Assembly (NCBI GenBank): GCA_004292985.1
Contig: RDXT01000583.1
Span: 1-8,516 of the forward strand
Direction: 5' to 3'
Length of the DNA stretch: 8,516 nt
Source: Bacteroidota bacterium
Lineage (GTDB): Bacteria; Bacteroidota; Bacteroidia; J057
In this document: one piece after another, positions 1-7,289 of the stretch
Position numbering within the stretch: position 1 is the first letter of the stretch
Layout: each line of letters opens with the position of its first letter
Notes under the pieces: generated by a model
What the model was told of the DNA's origin: nothing
The model's input: the letters and a program-made list of their open reading frames with translations, nothing else
Database searches by the model: none
Translations under genes and position numbers: made by a program

Positions 1-66
1 CATCCACGCAACCCCGCCGCCTGATCTTTCGTACATCCTCACAGTTTAAAAAACCATTTGGATCGT

Positions 67-1551
67 ATGAATTGGCTGAATGAAACTCGTTCGCTTGATC
101 GCCGCCAGGTCATCATGATCGTGCTCGCGGCAGTCCTGGGCAGCGCCCTTACCTTAGGCGCCTCTACCCTTCTCGTAAACCGTAAAGGTACTGTATTTCA
201 CGTGGCGGACCCCAATTCCGCACAGGTAATCCAAAGCAGGTACGGGGCCGAAGCCTCCCTCGATTTTACCCTCGCTGCGGAAAAAGGCATGCCTTCGGTC
301 GTTCACATCAAATCTACTGGGGTCAGCAGTGAAAGTGAGCAGGCGATTCCCGCCCCTTTCCGTGACTTTTTTGGCGATGATTTCTTTCGTCCGGGCACAC
401 CCCAGCCACGGGTAGGCACAGGCTCAGGGATCATTTTGTCAGAAGACGGCTATATTGTTACCAACAACCACGTTATCGAAGGTGCCGAAGACATCGAAGT
501 GGGCCTCAATGACAACCATACCTATAAGGCTGAACTTGTAGGCACAGACCCGACCACAGACCTGGCATTGCTCAAGATAGATGCCGACAAACTTACCCCC
601 ATTACCCTCGGTAATTCCGATGAAGTACGCGTGGGCGAGTGGGTGCTGGCCATTGGCAATCCGTTTAACCTCAACTCCACGGTAACCGCCGGGATTGTGA
701 GCGCTAAGGCCCGGAACATTAATATTCTGAAAAACAGAAGCGCCATCGAATCCTTTATCCAGACAGATGCTGCCGTTAACCCTGGAAACAGTGGTGGTGC
801 CCTGGTGGACCTCGAAGGCAACCTCATCGGGATTAACACGGCCATTGCCAGCCCCACAGGTTCGTATTCGGGTTATGCCTTCGCTGTGCCTGTAAACCTG
901 GCCCGCAAAGTGGTCGAAGACCTGATGCAGTATGGTACGGTGCAGCGCGGCTATCTGGGTGTAACCATCCGCAATGTGGACGGCAACCTGGCCCGCGACA
1001 AAAACCTGCCTTTTACCGAAGGGGTATATATAGATAGTGTGACGAGCAATGGCTCGGCCAAAGCTGCCGGTATCCGCCCCGGAGATGTGATTACGGCCAT
1101 TAACGGGAAAAACGTAAAAACCTCTTCTGAGCTTCAGGCGACCATCGGCTCTCTTCGCCCCGGCAACCAGGTGAGCGTAACGCTCTTCCGCGACGGTGGC
1201 AGCCGCGATGTGAATGTGACCCTTAAAAACCTGGCCGGCAATACGGACCTGGTGAAAAAAGAGGAAAGACCTGTCATCGAAGTGCTGGGAGCTGAATTAG
1301 AAACCCTCCCGGAAAAAGATGCCAGACGCCTGAATATCAATGGCGGCGTAAAAGTGGTGAATATATTTGACGGCAAACTGAGCCAGAGCACGGATATCCG
1401 CGAAGGCTTTATCATCACACGCGCAGCGGGTAAAGAGATTCGCAGTGTCGAGGACCTGAAGCGTGTGCTGAGCCAGTCAGAAGGCGGCATTATGCTCGAA
1501 GGGATTTACGAAGGCAAGGCCGGTAAACATTACTATGCTTTTGGCTTGTAA
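67..1551 (+). CDS. htrA: HtrA/DegP-family periplasmic serine protease with two PDZ domains
   Basis: Envelope protein-quality-control protease of the trypsin-like S1C family, which degrades or holds misfolded periplasmic proteins. I chose the ATG at 67 (494 aa). An in-frame TTG at 58 would add three residues, and neither start has a clear Shine-Dalgarno. Residues 14-37 form one hydrophobic segment after an Arg pair, read as a signal anchor or uncleaved signal peptide. The protease domain covers about 65-285 with an intact triad: His135 in TNNHV, Asp165 in TTDLALL and Ser242 in GNSGG. PDZ1 (about 295-388) begins at the GYLGV carboxylate-binding motif. PDZ2 (about 403-488) is more divergent and ends almost at the C-terminus (AFGL). 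The loop around 97-108 is short and rich in Phe and Asp. DegP, DegQ and Bacteroidota HtrA proteins share this layout, so the family is sure and the orthologue is not. It stands alone and ends before a strong hairpin. Confidence 0.95.
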   Translation: MNWLNETRSLDRRQVIMIVLAAVLGSALTLGASTLLVNRKGTVFHVADPNSAQVIQSRYGAEASLDFTLAAEKGMPSVVHIKSTGVSSESEQAIPAPFRDFFGDDFFRPGTPQPRVGTGSGIILSEDGYIVTNNHVIEGAEDIEVGLNDNHTYKAELVGTDPTTDLALLKIDADKLTPITLGNSDEVRVGEWVLAIGNPFNLNSTVTAGIVSAKARNINILKNRSAIESFIQTDAAVNPGNSGGALVDLEGNLIGINTAIASPTGSYSGYAFAVPVNLARKVVEDLMQYGTVQRGYLGVTIRNVDGNLARDKNLPFTEGVYIDSVTSNGSAKAAGIRPGDVITAINGKNVKTSSELQATIGSLRPGNQVSVTLFRDGGSRDVNVTLKNLAGNTDLVKKEERPVIEVLGAELETLPEKDARRLNINGGVKVVNIFDGKLSQSTDIREGFIITRAAGKEIRSVEDLKRVLSQSEGGIMLEGIYEGKAGKHYYAFGL

Positions 1552-1574
1552 ATAGCTGATTGTTAAGTAAATAG

Positions 1575-1608
1575 AAAGGGCTGCTTCATTATCCGAAGCA
1601 GCCCTTTT
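1575..1608. terminator. Bidirectional rho-independent terminator
   Basis: A perfect 13-bp inverted repeat (AAAGGGCTGCTTC at 1575-1587 and its complement at 1595-1607) flanks a 7-nt loop. On the plus strand the stem ends in a T run (CCCTTTTCGTTT). On the minus strand it ends in CCCTTTCTATTT. It lies 23 nt after the htrA stop and 25 nt beyond the stop of the convergent isomerase gene, so it can serve both. Confidence 0.85.
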
Positions 1609-1632
1609 CGTTTATCCGTTCCACCGGAAGGC

Positions 1633-2481
1633 TCAGTATCCGCGCAGGTACTTGAGGCTCAGCGGCACTTGTTCTGTTACGATGGAAGACTCGTCTTCCA
1701 GCAGAAAATGCTCGATGCCGGATTTGCGGGCAGCTTTGAAAACAGCGGGCCAGTCGGTTTGTCCCTGTCCCATGACTACGTTGGCATCTTTGCCTGCACC
1801 ACCGCTGAGGTTACCTGTAGGAATGCCTTTTTTCAGGTCCTTCATGTGCATCAGTTTGAAGCGGCTGGGGTACTTACGCAGCAGCGCAGCTGGGTCCTGG
1901 CCAGGATGCACCACCCACTGCACGTCCATTTCGAGGGCTACCAGTGAAGGGTCGGTATTGTTGACGATGTAGTCATACAAAGTCTGGCCTTCCCAGGGCT
2001 GAAATTCATAGCCGTGGTTGTGGTAGAAAAACTGGATGCCATTGTCTTTCAGGGCTTTACCGAAGGCGTTGAACTCAGCAACAGCCTGCTTGGCCATTTC
2101 CATCGTAAAGTCTCCGGAGTGTGGGTACCAGGCCAGCCCTACATAGGTAGCGCCTACGGCACGGGCTTCGGCTACGAGGCCGGGGATGTCGTTTTTCAGG
2201 CGGTCATAGCCAACGTGCATCGAAACGGCTTTGAGGCCGGCTTTGTCGAGTTCACCCCGGAACTGCTGGGCAGTCATGCCGTAGTATCCGGCGGTTTCCA
2301 CCTCGGTAATTCCCTGGGCCTTTACCCATGCGAGGGTTCCGGGAACGTCTTTGGAAAACTGCTCGCGGAGGCTATACAACTGGATGCCGGGATCGGCTTT
2401 CAGGAGCCGCTTGGGGGGCTGCGCAGGGGCGAACATGCCGCTGGACAGCATCAGAGATAAAATGAGTGAGAAAGTAGTCAT
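1633..2481 (-). CDS. Exported sugar phosphate isomerase/epimerase-like TIM-barrel protein
   Basis: Member of the xylose isomerase-like TIM-barrel / AP endonuclease 2 superfamily, whose enzymes isomerise or epimerise sugars using a divalent metal. The substrate here is unknown. The 282-aa product starts with a hydrophobic stretch (residues 4-20) ending in a plausible signal peptidase site after APA at 18-20. Barrel motifs follow: IQLYSLRE at 33-40, Glu62 in VETAGYYG, the YHNHGYEF strand at 153-160, LEMDVQWV at 183-190, LMHMKD at 210-215 and LLEDE at 260-264. Together these could supply the metal ligands (Glu, His, Asp, His, Glu). The signal peptide has no basic residue after the ATG at 2481. 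The codons just upstream in frame would encode Lys-Glu-Lys-Ile but offer no ATG, GTG or TTG start. Bacteroidota carry many exported paralogues, often near glycan-utilisation genes, but none lie beside this one. Confidence 0.85.
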   Translation of the reverse strand: MTTFSLILSLMLSSGMFAPAQPPKRLLKADPGIQLYSLREQFSKDVPGTLAWVKAQGITEVETAGYYGMTAQQFRGELDKAGLKAVSMHVGYDRLKNDIPGLVAEARAVGATYVGLAWYPHSGDFTMEMAKQAVAEFNAFGKALKDNGIQFFYHNHGYEFQPWEGQTLYDYIVNNTDPSLVALEMDVQWVVHPGQDPAALLRKYPSRFKLMHMKDLKKGIPTGNLSGGAGKDANVVMGQGQTDWPAVFKAARKSGIEHFLLEDESSIVTEQVPLSLKYLRGY

Positions 2482-2527
2482 AATTTTTTCTTTTGAATGA
2501 TGAAGATACGCTTTTCCGGGAATTTTC

Positions 2528-2535
2528 TAACTTGG
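2528..2535 (+). promoter_or_regulatory. Possible -7 element upstream of yaaA in an 81-nt divergent gap
   Basis: TAACTTGG matches five of the six fixed positions of the Bacteroidota -7 consensus TAnnTTTG and lies 27 nt before the yaaA ATG. I see no convincing TTG-type -33 element about 20 nt upstream. For the divergent isomerase gene, the complement of 2501-2508 reads TATCTTCA, a weaker match. The gap must hold at least one promoter, but the exact placement is a guess. Confidence 0.3.
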
Positions 2536-2562
2536 TCTCAGCATTGCACTAAGCCCTTTTTT

Positions 2563-3333
2563 ATGTTGCTGATCATTTCTCCTGCCAAAAAGCTGGATTT
2601 GAGCGAAGAAAGCCGTTATACTTCTGTTTTTACGCAGCCTCTCTTTCAGGAGGATACACAGATGCTGGCACAGGAGCTTGCGCAGCTCAGCCCGGCGGAG
2701 ATCGGGAAACTGATGGACCTCAGCCCTGCGCTTTCGGAGCTGAATTATGAGCGTTACCAGCAGCTTTCATTTCCGTTTACCCCCGAAAATGCCAAGCAGG
2801 CCCTGCTGAGTTTTAAAGGCGATGTATATCTGAGCCTCACGCTGGCAGCATATACGGAAGAGGATTTTGCCTTTGCCCAACGACACCTGCGCATTCTCTC
2901 CGGCCTCTATGGCTTGCTTCGCCCGCTCGACCTGATGCAGGCCTACCGCCTTGAGATGGGAACCGCTTTTAAAAATGCGCGCGGCAAAAACCTCTACGAG
3001 TTCTGGGGCGAGCGCATCAGTCTGGCCTTAAACGATGCCATCGCTGAATCCGGCTCTGAGGTGCTGGTCAATCTGGCTTCCGAGGAGTACTTTAAGTCTG
3101 TGAAAACGGCCAGTATCCGGGGGCAGATTCTTACGCCTGTGTTTAAGGAAGAGCGCAAGGGTAAACTGCAATCTATTTTCCTGTACGCCAAGCAGGCGCG
3201 CGGCGCGATGAGCGACTATGTGATCCGCGAGCGGATTGTGGATGTGGAAGGGCTGAAGGCCTTTACGGGCATGGGCTACCGCTTCCGGGAGGATGTTTCA
3301 ACGGAAACGGAGTGGGTTTTTTCAAGGGCGTGA
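2563..3333 (+). CDS. yaaA: Peroxide stress protein YaaA (UPF0246/DUF328)
   Basis: YaaA proteins lower intracellular free iron and limit DNA and protein damage during hydrogen peroxide stress in E. coli; the fold is reported to bind DNA. I start it at the ATG at 2563, giving 256 aa against about 258 in E. coli, because the product then begins MLLIISPAKKLD, matching the family's conserved N-terminus. The earlier in-frame ATG at 2497 would add 22 unlike residues. Other family signatures are GLYGLLRPLDLMQAYRLEMG near residues 116-135, NLASEEYFK in the middle, and the C-terminal GYRFREDVSTETEWVF ending near the last residue. No Shine-Dalgarno is visible; the bases before ATG are a T run. It is a single-gene unit, divergent from the isomerase gene and convergent with the permease gene. 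Confidence 0.95.
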   Translation: MLLIISPAKKLDLSEESRYTSVFTQPLFQEDTQMLAQELAQLSPAEIGKLMDLSPALSELNYERYQQLSFPFTPENAKQALLSFKGDVYLSLTLAAYTEEDFAFAQRHLRILSGLYGLLRPLDLMQAYRLEMGTAFKNARGKNLYEFWGERISLALNDAIAESGSEVLVNLASEEYFKSVKTASIRGQILTPVFKEERKGKLQSIFLYAKQARGAMSDYVIRERIVDVEGLKAFTGMGYRFREDVSTETEWVFSRA

Positions 3334-3341
3334 GGCATTAT

Positions 3342-3382
3342 GCGGCGCTGCCGCTGTTGAAATGCTCCGGGCGAAGCCGCCC
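3342..3382. terminator. Two small GC-rich hairpins between convergent genes, possible terminator
   Basis: The 52-nt gap between the yaaA and permease stops holds GCGGC-gct-GCCGC (3342-3354) and GGGCG-aagc-CGCCC (3369-3382). Read on the minus strand, the second lies directly after the permease stop with a GCTT loop. Neither is followed by a T run on either strand, so intrinsic termination is not well supported. Confidence 0.3.
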
Positions 3383-3385
3383 CCT

Positions 3386-4867
3386 TCATCGCTTCCTCCT
3401 CAGCCGTTCCACCAGATTTCTGAAAGTATCCCTCCACATAGCCCAGGCGCTTTCGTCAAAGAGACGGGCATCGGTGGTGGCCTGGTGGGTGAAATACACA
3501 GCCAGAGGTGCAAATACAATGATCGGTACCCAGGCCCCAAACCAAGGCTCCCAGACATCTTCTTTGGCGAATTTCCGCCCGTAACTGGTGAGAATATAAA
3601 AGATTACGAAAAGCAGAATGGAAATGAGCGAAGGCGCTCCCAGACCTCCTTTGCGAATAATCGCTCCCAGCGATGCGCCGATCAGCATGAAAAAAATGGT
3701 GATCACCGGCAGCGAAAACCGCTGGTAATACTCATAGCGATAGCTCCGGTCTGCTTTGTTCTGGTCCTCTTTCTTTTTGACCATAAACTCCAGGTAGCTT
3801 TTTACCGCCCGGATATTTACCTGCGAACGACTCACCACATCTGTCCTCAGCTCCGGCTCGATGCACTCAAAGAGGCGGTCATTCATGCCTACTTCGTAGA
3901 GGATCAGCGGCCCTGGCTCGATCTTAGCTATCGGCTCCGGGTCACTGGGCTTGGTTACAGGTTTATCTGGCTCGACAAAGGAAGAATCCACTTTGTTGTA
4001 GCGGCCCAGCTGGGTAAATGCCTTGGTTTTAAACGAAACCCGCTGCGCGCCGATGCTGTCTATGGCTCCCTGTAACTGGTTGCCATTCAGCGTAATCTGG
4101 TGGCGAAACTGGGTTTCGTCGGTGCGGGAAAGCGCAAATCCCTGGAGGGTAAACTGGTAGATCAGCGAGTCGAAGTAGGTGCGGCCATAGGGAAAACTCT
4201 CCGGATGCTCCGGCTCGGGGCGGTAGTCTTCGTGACGTACCCCGTGATACAGCACCATTTTGAGGGCATTGGTTTTCAGATACATACGTGCCGAATCAGC
4301 CAGAATCACATCCACACTGCCCCGGTTTTCGGAGTGGTTGTAGATCTGCACATCGTAGAGGGTGCCCGTTTTGCTTTTATTGGAAATGCGGATGGCGTAT
4401 CCATCTATATCGGAATAAAAATAGCCGGGTTTCAGGGCGAGATCGGCTTTTTTCCGCTGAATATCATAGAAAAGGCTGAAAAACTTCAGGTTGGCGCGGG
4501 GGGCCACTTCGAGCGAAAACCAGAGGGACAATACCGTGAGCACCACTGCAAAAGCCAGCGAGGAACGCATGATTTTAAACAGGTTCATCCCGGTGGATTT
4601 CATCGCAGCCAGCTCATAATGCTCGCCCATCGCCCCAAAGGTCATCAGAGAGGAGGCCAGCACAGCGATCGGAAGCGCAAGCAGGGCCATACGTCCGCAG
4701 GCGTAAAACACCAGTTGCCCCAGCACCGCCGGATCGAGGCCCTTACCCAGTACTTCATTGATATAGAAGTACATAAACTGCATTACCAGAATAAACAGCA
4801 CAATAAAAAAGCTCATCACCAGCGGCGAAATAAGCATGCGCAGCACCATCCAGTCTATGCGTTTCAT
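3386..4867 (-). CDS. LptF/LptG-family (YjgP/YjgQ) lipopolysaccharide export permease, long form
   Basis: Inner-membrane permease subunit of the Lpt system, which with the ATPase LptB extracts lipopolysaccharide from the inner membrane and passes it to LptC/LptA. The layout fits the family: TM1 about 13-37, TM2 55-79, TM3 101-121, a periplasmic beta-rich domain, then TM4 385-404, TM5 412-429 and TM6 442-460. The coupling region GEHYELAAMKSTGMN follows TM2 (81-95), and PRANLKFF follows TM3. At 493 aa it is about 130 residues longer than E. coli LptF or LptG (about 360). Much of the excess is a hydrophilic, proline-rich stretch around 284-380 before TM4, with DKPVTKPSDPEP at 301-312. The start is ATG 21 nt after pyrB, with no Shine-Dalgarno. 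It is the last gene of the leftward run. I cannot say whether it corresponds to LptF or LptG; the partner subunit is not in the window. Confidence 0.92.
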   Translation of the reverse strand: MKRIDWMVLRMLISPLVMSFFIVLFILVMQFMYFYINEVLGKGLDPAVLGQLVFYACGRMALLALPIAVLASSLMTFGAMGEHYELAAMKSTGMNLFKIMRSSLAFAVVLTVLSLWFSLEVAPRANLKFFSLFYDIQRKKADLALKPGYFYSDIDGYAIRISNKSKTGTLYDVQIYNHSENRGSVDVILADSARMYLKTNALKMVLYHGVRHEDYRPEPEHPESFPYGRTYFDSLIYQFTLQGFALSRTDETQFRHQITLNGNQLQGAIDSIGAQRVSFKTKAFTQLGRYNKVDSSFVEPDKPVTKPSDPEPIAKIEPGPLILYEVGMNDRLFECIEPELRTDVVSRSQVNIRAVKSYLEFMVKKKEDQNKADRSYRYEYYQRFSLPVITIFFMLIGASLGAIIRKGGLGAPSLISILLFVIFYILTSYGRKFAKEDVWEPWFGAWVPIIVFAPLAVYFTHQATTDARLFDESAWAMWRDTFRNLVERLRRKR

Positions 4868-4888
4868 GTAAAAAGGGTTCTTAATCTA

Positions 4889-5806
4889 TTAGGTTCCGGC
4901 CAGCAGATAGAGCACCGCCATACGGACCGCCACACCGTTTTCTACCTGATCCAAAATGATAGACTGCTCAGAATCAGCCACTTCGGAGGTTATTTCCACG
5001 CCCCGGTTAATAGGTCCGGGGTGCATAATCACCAGTTTTTTATCTAAGCTGTTCAGCAAGGGCAGGTCGAGGCCATAGCGCATGGTGTATTCGCGGAGGC
5101 TGGGGAAATACTTGATGTCCTGGCGTTCGAGCTGGATGCGGAGCATGTTGGCGGCATCGCACCATTCGAGGGTTTCGCGCAGGTCAAATGACACCTCCGC
5201 ACCCAGGCTGGCGATGTGGCGGGGGATCAGCGTAGGCGGTCCGCAGACCCTTACTTTTGCCCCAAGCATATTGAGTGCGAGGATATTGGACAATGCGACG
5301 CGGCTATGGGTGATGTCTCCGACGATGGCCACTTTTACCCCTTCGAGGCTGCCAAATTTTTCCCTGAGTGAGAAGCAGTCGAGCAGGGCCTGGGTGGGGT
5401 GTTCGTGGGTACCGTCTCCCGCATTTACGATATTGGCCCGGATATGTTTGCTCAGAAATACCGGAGCGCCCGGCAGCGGATGGCGCATCACCACCATGTC
5501 CACCTTCATCGCGAGGATGTTATTGACCGTATCGAGCAGGGTCTCGCCTTTGGAAACGCTGCTGCCTGAGGCGGCAAAATTGACCACATCGGCTGAGAGA
5601 CGGCGCTCGGCCAGCTCGAAAGAAATGCGGGTACGGGTAGAGCTTTCAAAAAAGAGATTGGCAATGGTTACATCCCGCAGCGAAGGCACCTTTTTGATGG
5701 GGCGGTTGATGATGTCTTTAAAATTGTCTGCCGTTTCGAAAATCAGGTGCAGATCTTCGGGCCGCAGGTGCTTGATTCCCAGGAGGTGGCGGGTGCTTAG
5801 GGGCAT
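4889..5806 (-). CDS. pyrB: Aspartate carbamoyltransferase catalytic subunit
   Basis: Catalyses carbamoyl phosphate plus L-aspartate to N-carbamoyl-L-aspartate and phosphate, the committed step of pyrimidine synthesis in the cytoplasm. The 305-aa length is normal for the catalytic chain. Conserved residues are in place: STRTR at 56-60 (carbamoyl phosphate binding), SVSKGET at 83-89 with Lys86, MRHP at 107-110, HPTQALLD at 136-143, the RIQLER motif at 223-228 and HPGPINRGVE at 262-271. No regulatory subunit gene pyrI follows; the next gene is a permease gene. The enzyme may therefore be controlled mainly through expression, or pyrI may lie elsewhere. It starts with ATG 19 nt after the pyrR stop, so the two are very likely co-transcribed. 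Confidence 0.97.
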   Translation of the reverse strand: MPLSTRHLLGIKHLRPEDLHLIFETADNFKDIINRPIKKVPSLRDVTIANLFFESSTRTRISFELAERRLSADVVNFAASGSSVSKGETLLDTVNNILAMKVDMVVMRHPLPGAPVFLSKHIRANIVNAGDGTHEHPTQALLDCFSLREKFGSLEGVKVAIVGDITHSRVALSNILALNMLGAKVRVCGPPTLIPRHIASLGAEVSFDLRETLEWCDAANMLRIQLERQDIKYFPSLREYTMRYGLDLPLLNSLDKKLVIMHPGPINRGVEITSEVADSEQSIILDQVENGVAVRMAVLYLLAGT

Positions 5807-5825
5807 GAGGCAGGTAACAATTACA

Positions 5826-6377
5826 TTAGGTTCGGTCTATGAGAAACACTTCGTCATTGCCGCCGCTTTCTTTCAGTTCGACCAGCACGCGCTGGGTTTC
5901 GATGGTATCTACGGCTATGCCGACATATCCCGGCTCGATAGGCAGCTCGCGCTTGTGGCGGCGGTCCACCAGCACCAGCAGTTCCACCGAACGGGGGCGG
6001 CCAAAGGCCAGCATGGCATCGAGGGCGGAGCGGACACTGCGACCCGTATAGAGCACATCGTCCACGAGAATCACCCGCTTGTCTTCGATCTGAAAATTGA
6101 TCCGGGTCTGGTTGGGCTGAAGCGGGGCTGCGTGCCGCCGCAGGTCGTCGCGGTAAAAAGTAACGTCCAGCTCACCGAGCGGTAAGTCGGCAGTAGGCAC
6201 AATCTCTTTGATAATCAGGCCAATACGGCGGGCCAGGAACACGCCTCTGGGCTGCGCGCCGATGATCACAGTATCCTGAAAATCGCCGTAGTTCTCCGCC
6301 AGTTCGTGGCAGAGGCGCTGGAGGGTAAGGGTGAGTTTCCCTGCCGGAAAAAGGTCGAGTCTGGGCTGCTGCTCCAT
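5826..6377 (-). CDS. pyrR: PyrR, pyr operon regulator / uracil phosphoribosyltransferase
   Basis: In Bacillus, PyrR binds pyr mRNA when UMP is abundant and promotes attenuation; it also makes UMP from uracil and PRPP. I start it at the ATG at 6377 (183 aa, against about 181 in B. subtilis), because GGGA lies 3 nt upstream and the product then begins as family members do. A TTG at 6395 would add six residues and run through a palindrome. Visible motifs are the Arg-containing loop IGAQPRGVFLARR at 39-51, the PyrR-typical LGELDVTFYRDDL at 67-79 and the PRPP-binding motif VILVDDVLYTGRS at 102-114 with its acidic pair. Adjacent pyrB supports the assignment. No obvious PyrR-binding RNA or attenuator lies upstream, so RNA-based control is unproven here; UPRTase activity is the safer inference. 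Confidence 0.93.
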   Translation of the reverse strand: MEQQPRLDLFPAGKLTLTLQRLCHELAENYGDFQDTVIIGAQPRGVFLARRIGLIIKEIVPTADLPLGELDVTFYRDDLRRHAAPLQPNQTRINFQIEDKRVILVDDVLYTGRSVRSALDAMLAFGRPRSVELLVLVDRRHKRELPIEPGYVGIAVDTIETQRVLVELKESGGNDEVFLIDRT

Positions 6378-6382
6378 ATCCC

Positions 6383-6405
6383 TGCAAATTTGCAAAGATT
6401 ATGAT
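6383..6405 (-). promoter_or_regulatory. Palindrome and -7-like motifs before pyrR, possible internal promoter/operator
   Basis: The 47-nt gap between the MaoC-like gene and pyrR contains the perfect 12-bp palindrome TGCAAATTTGCA (6383-6394), ending 5 nt before the chosen ATG. On the minus strand, AATCTTTG just upstream and CAAATTTG inside the palindrome each match five of six fixed positions of TAnnTTTG. A TTG lies 20 nt before the second. This suggests a promoter whose -7 region overlaps an operator-like site. The resulting leader would be very short, so the exact element is uncertain. Confidence 0.35.
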
Positions 6406-6424
6406 AGAAGGACAAGGAAGAATA

Positions 6425-6835
6425 TCAGATGCGCTGTTTATTCAGCACCTCGGCCTCGCCTTCGGTCATGATCCGGCCACTTTCCTGCTCCAGAATTTCG
6501 GTTTTGATGCGTGCGCGGCGTTTGGTGGCATCGGCTTCGAGCACCGTCAGGCGGGCGATATAGGCCGTATCCACATACATAGGCCGCAGAAAAGAAAGGG
6601 TCTGATTCAGGTAAATGCTCCCTTCACCGGGAAAATCCATACCCAATATCTTCGAAAATACGCTCCCGGCCAGAAAACCGTGGATAATCGGGCGGCGAAA
6701 GGCGGTTTTGGCAGCGTACTCCGCGTCGAGGTGAATGGGGTTATGATCCCCGCTCAGGAGGGCAAATGCATTCACCTGCTCCTGGCTGAACTGAAAGGCC
6801 TGCTCATAGGTCTGGCCTGTGGTGATTTTTTCCAT
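6425..6835 (-). CDS. MaoC-like (R)-specific enoyl-CoA hydratase / acyl dehydratase
   Basis: Single hot-dog-fold protein of the MaoC / PhaJ type. Relatives hydrate trans-2-enoyl-CoA to (R)-3-hydroxyacyl-CoA or do the reverse dehydration. The 136-aa length equals a one-domain R-hydratase (PhaJ, about 134 aa). The hydratase motif is complete: Asp30 and His35 in GDHNPIHLDAEYA (29-41), the expected catalytic pair, followed by FRRPIIHGFLAGSVFSK (46-62). NQTLSFLRPMYVDT (77-90) matches the second half of the fold. The ATG lies 1 nt after the mgsA stop (TGACATG), so translation is probably coupled. The substrate cannot be told from sequence; fatty acid, polyhydroxyalkanoate or amino-acid degradation are all possible, and no fatty-acid gene is adjacent. 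Confidence 0.88.
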   Translation of the reverse strand: MEKITTGQTYEQAFQFSQEQVNAFALLSGDHNPIHLDAEYAAKTAFRRPIIHGFLAGSVFSKILGMDFPGEGSIYLNQTLSFLRPMYVDTAYIARLTVLEADATKRRARIKTEILEQESGRIMTEGEAEVLNKQRI

Positions 6836-6836
6836 G

Positions 6837-7289
6837 TCAAACGCTCCTGTTCAAATAATCGCTGAAATCCGGCTCGGAGCGGGGATGCTCCTCATCAAAC
6901 CAGGGAGAAGAAATGAGATAATCGGCGGTACAACGGTTGCTCGCAGTGGGAATATTATATAAGACGGCGATCCGCAGCAGGGCTTTTACGTCCACATCGT
7001 GGGGCTGGGCGCTCATGGGGTCCCAGAAAAAGACAAAAAAATCTATTTTCCCCTCACAGATCATCGCCCCCAGCTGCTGGTCGCCGCCCAAAGGCCCGGA
7101 CTTTAAACGCAACAGCGAAATATGGCGCTCGACATCGTCGGGCAGGCGGCTGCGCAGTTCTGCCTCGACAATCCGTCCGGTGGTACCTGTACAGATGAGG
7201 TCGTGGCTGATCAGCTTTTTCCAGTTCCAGCCTACCCATTCGGCCAGTTCCTTTTTACGGCTGTCGTGGGCTACCAGGGCTACTTTCAT
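6837..7289 (-). CDS. mgsA: Methylglyoxal synthase
   Basis: Converts dihydroxyacetone phosphate to methylglyoxal and phosphate, a bypass of lower glycolysis that relieves sugar-phosphate accumulation. The 150-aa product aligns almost end to end with E. coli MgsA (152 aa). Motifs are VAHDSRK at 6-12 (His8, Asp9), the phosphate-binding TGTTGR at 34-39, SGPLGGDQQ at 64-72 with Asp70 matching the catalytic Asp71 of E. coli, FFWDP at 87-91 and HDVDVKALLR at 97-106. All active-site acids and the active-site His appear present, so it should be active. Its ATG overlaps the stop of the upstream Rid gene (ATGA, 7286-7289), and the MaoC-like gene starts 1 nt after its stop. Confidence 0.96.
   Translation of the reverse strand: MKVALVAHDSRKKELAEWVGWNWKKLISHDLICTGTTGRIVEAELRSRLPDDVERHISLLRLKSGPLGGDQQLGAMICEGKIDFFVFFWDPMSAQPHDVDVKALLRIAVLYNIPTASNRCTADYLISSPWFDEEHPRSEPDFSDYLNRSV

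Noticed and set aside
1..57. Possible tail of an upstream rightward gene (open frame from 2 to a TAA at 47-49)
   Set aside because: Only 15 codons are visible and none forms a recognisable motif; no promoter element before htrA is convincing either, as CCATTTG at 54-60 keeps only the TTTG half.
2014..2460. Rightward 148-codon frame opposite the isomerase gene
   Set aside because: Its protein resembles no family, and the opposite strand encodes a full-length conserved enzyme.
3293..4075. Rightward 260-codon frame overlapping the yaaA end and antisense to the permease gene
   Set aside because: It starts inside yaaA and reads low-complexity Pro/Arg-rich sequence with no family match; it is a shadow of the permease gene.
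5807..5825. Attenuator or PyrR-binding RNA between pyrR and pyrB
   Set aside because: The gap is only 19 nt, with no inverted repeat and no purine-rich binding-loop sequence.
4100..6185. Long rightward open frames (315 aa at 4100-5047 and 367 aa at 5082-6185) opposite the permease gene, pyrB and pyrR
   Set aside because: They are antisense to genes with clear family motifs, have biased composition (many His, Gln, Ser and Arg) and no recognisable domain. They arise from codon bias in a moderately GC-rich genome.
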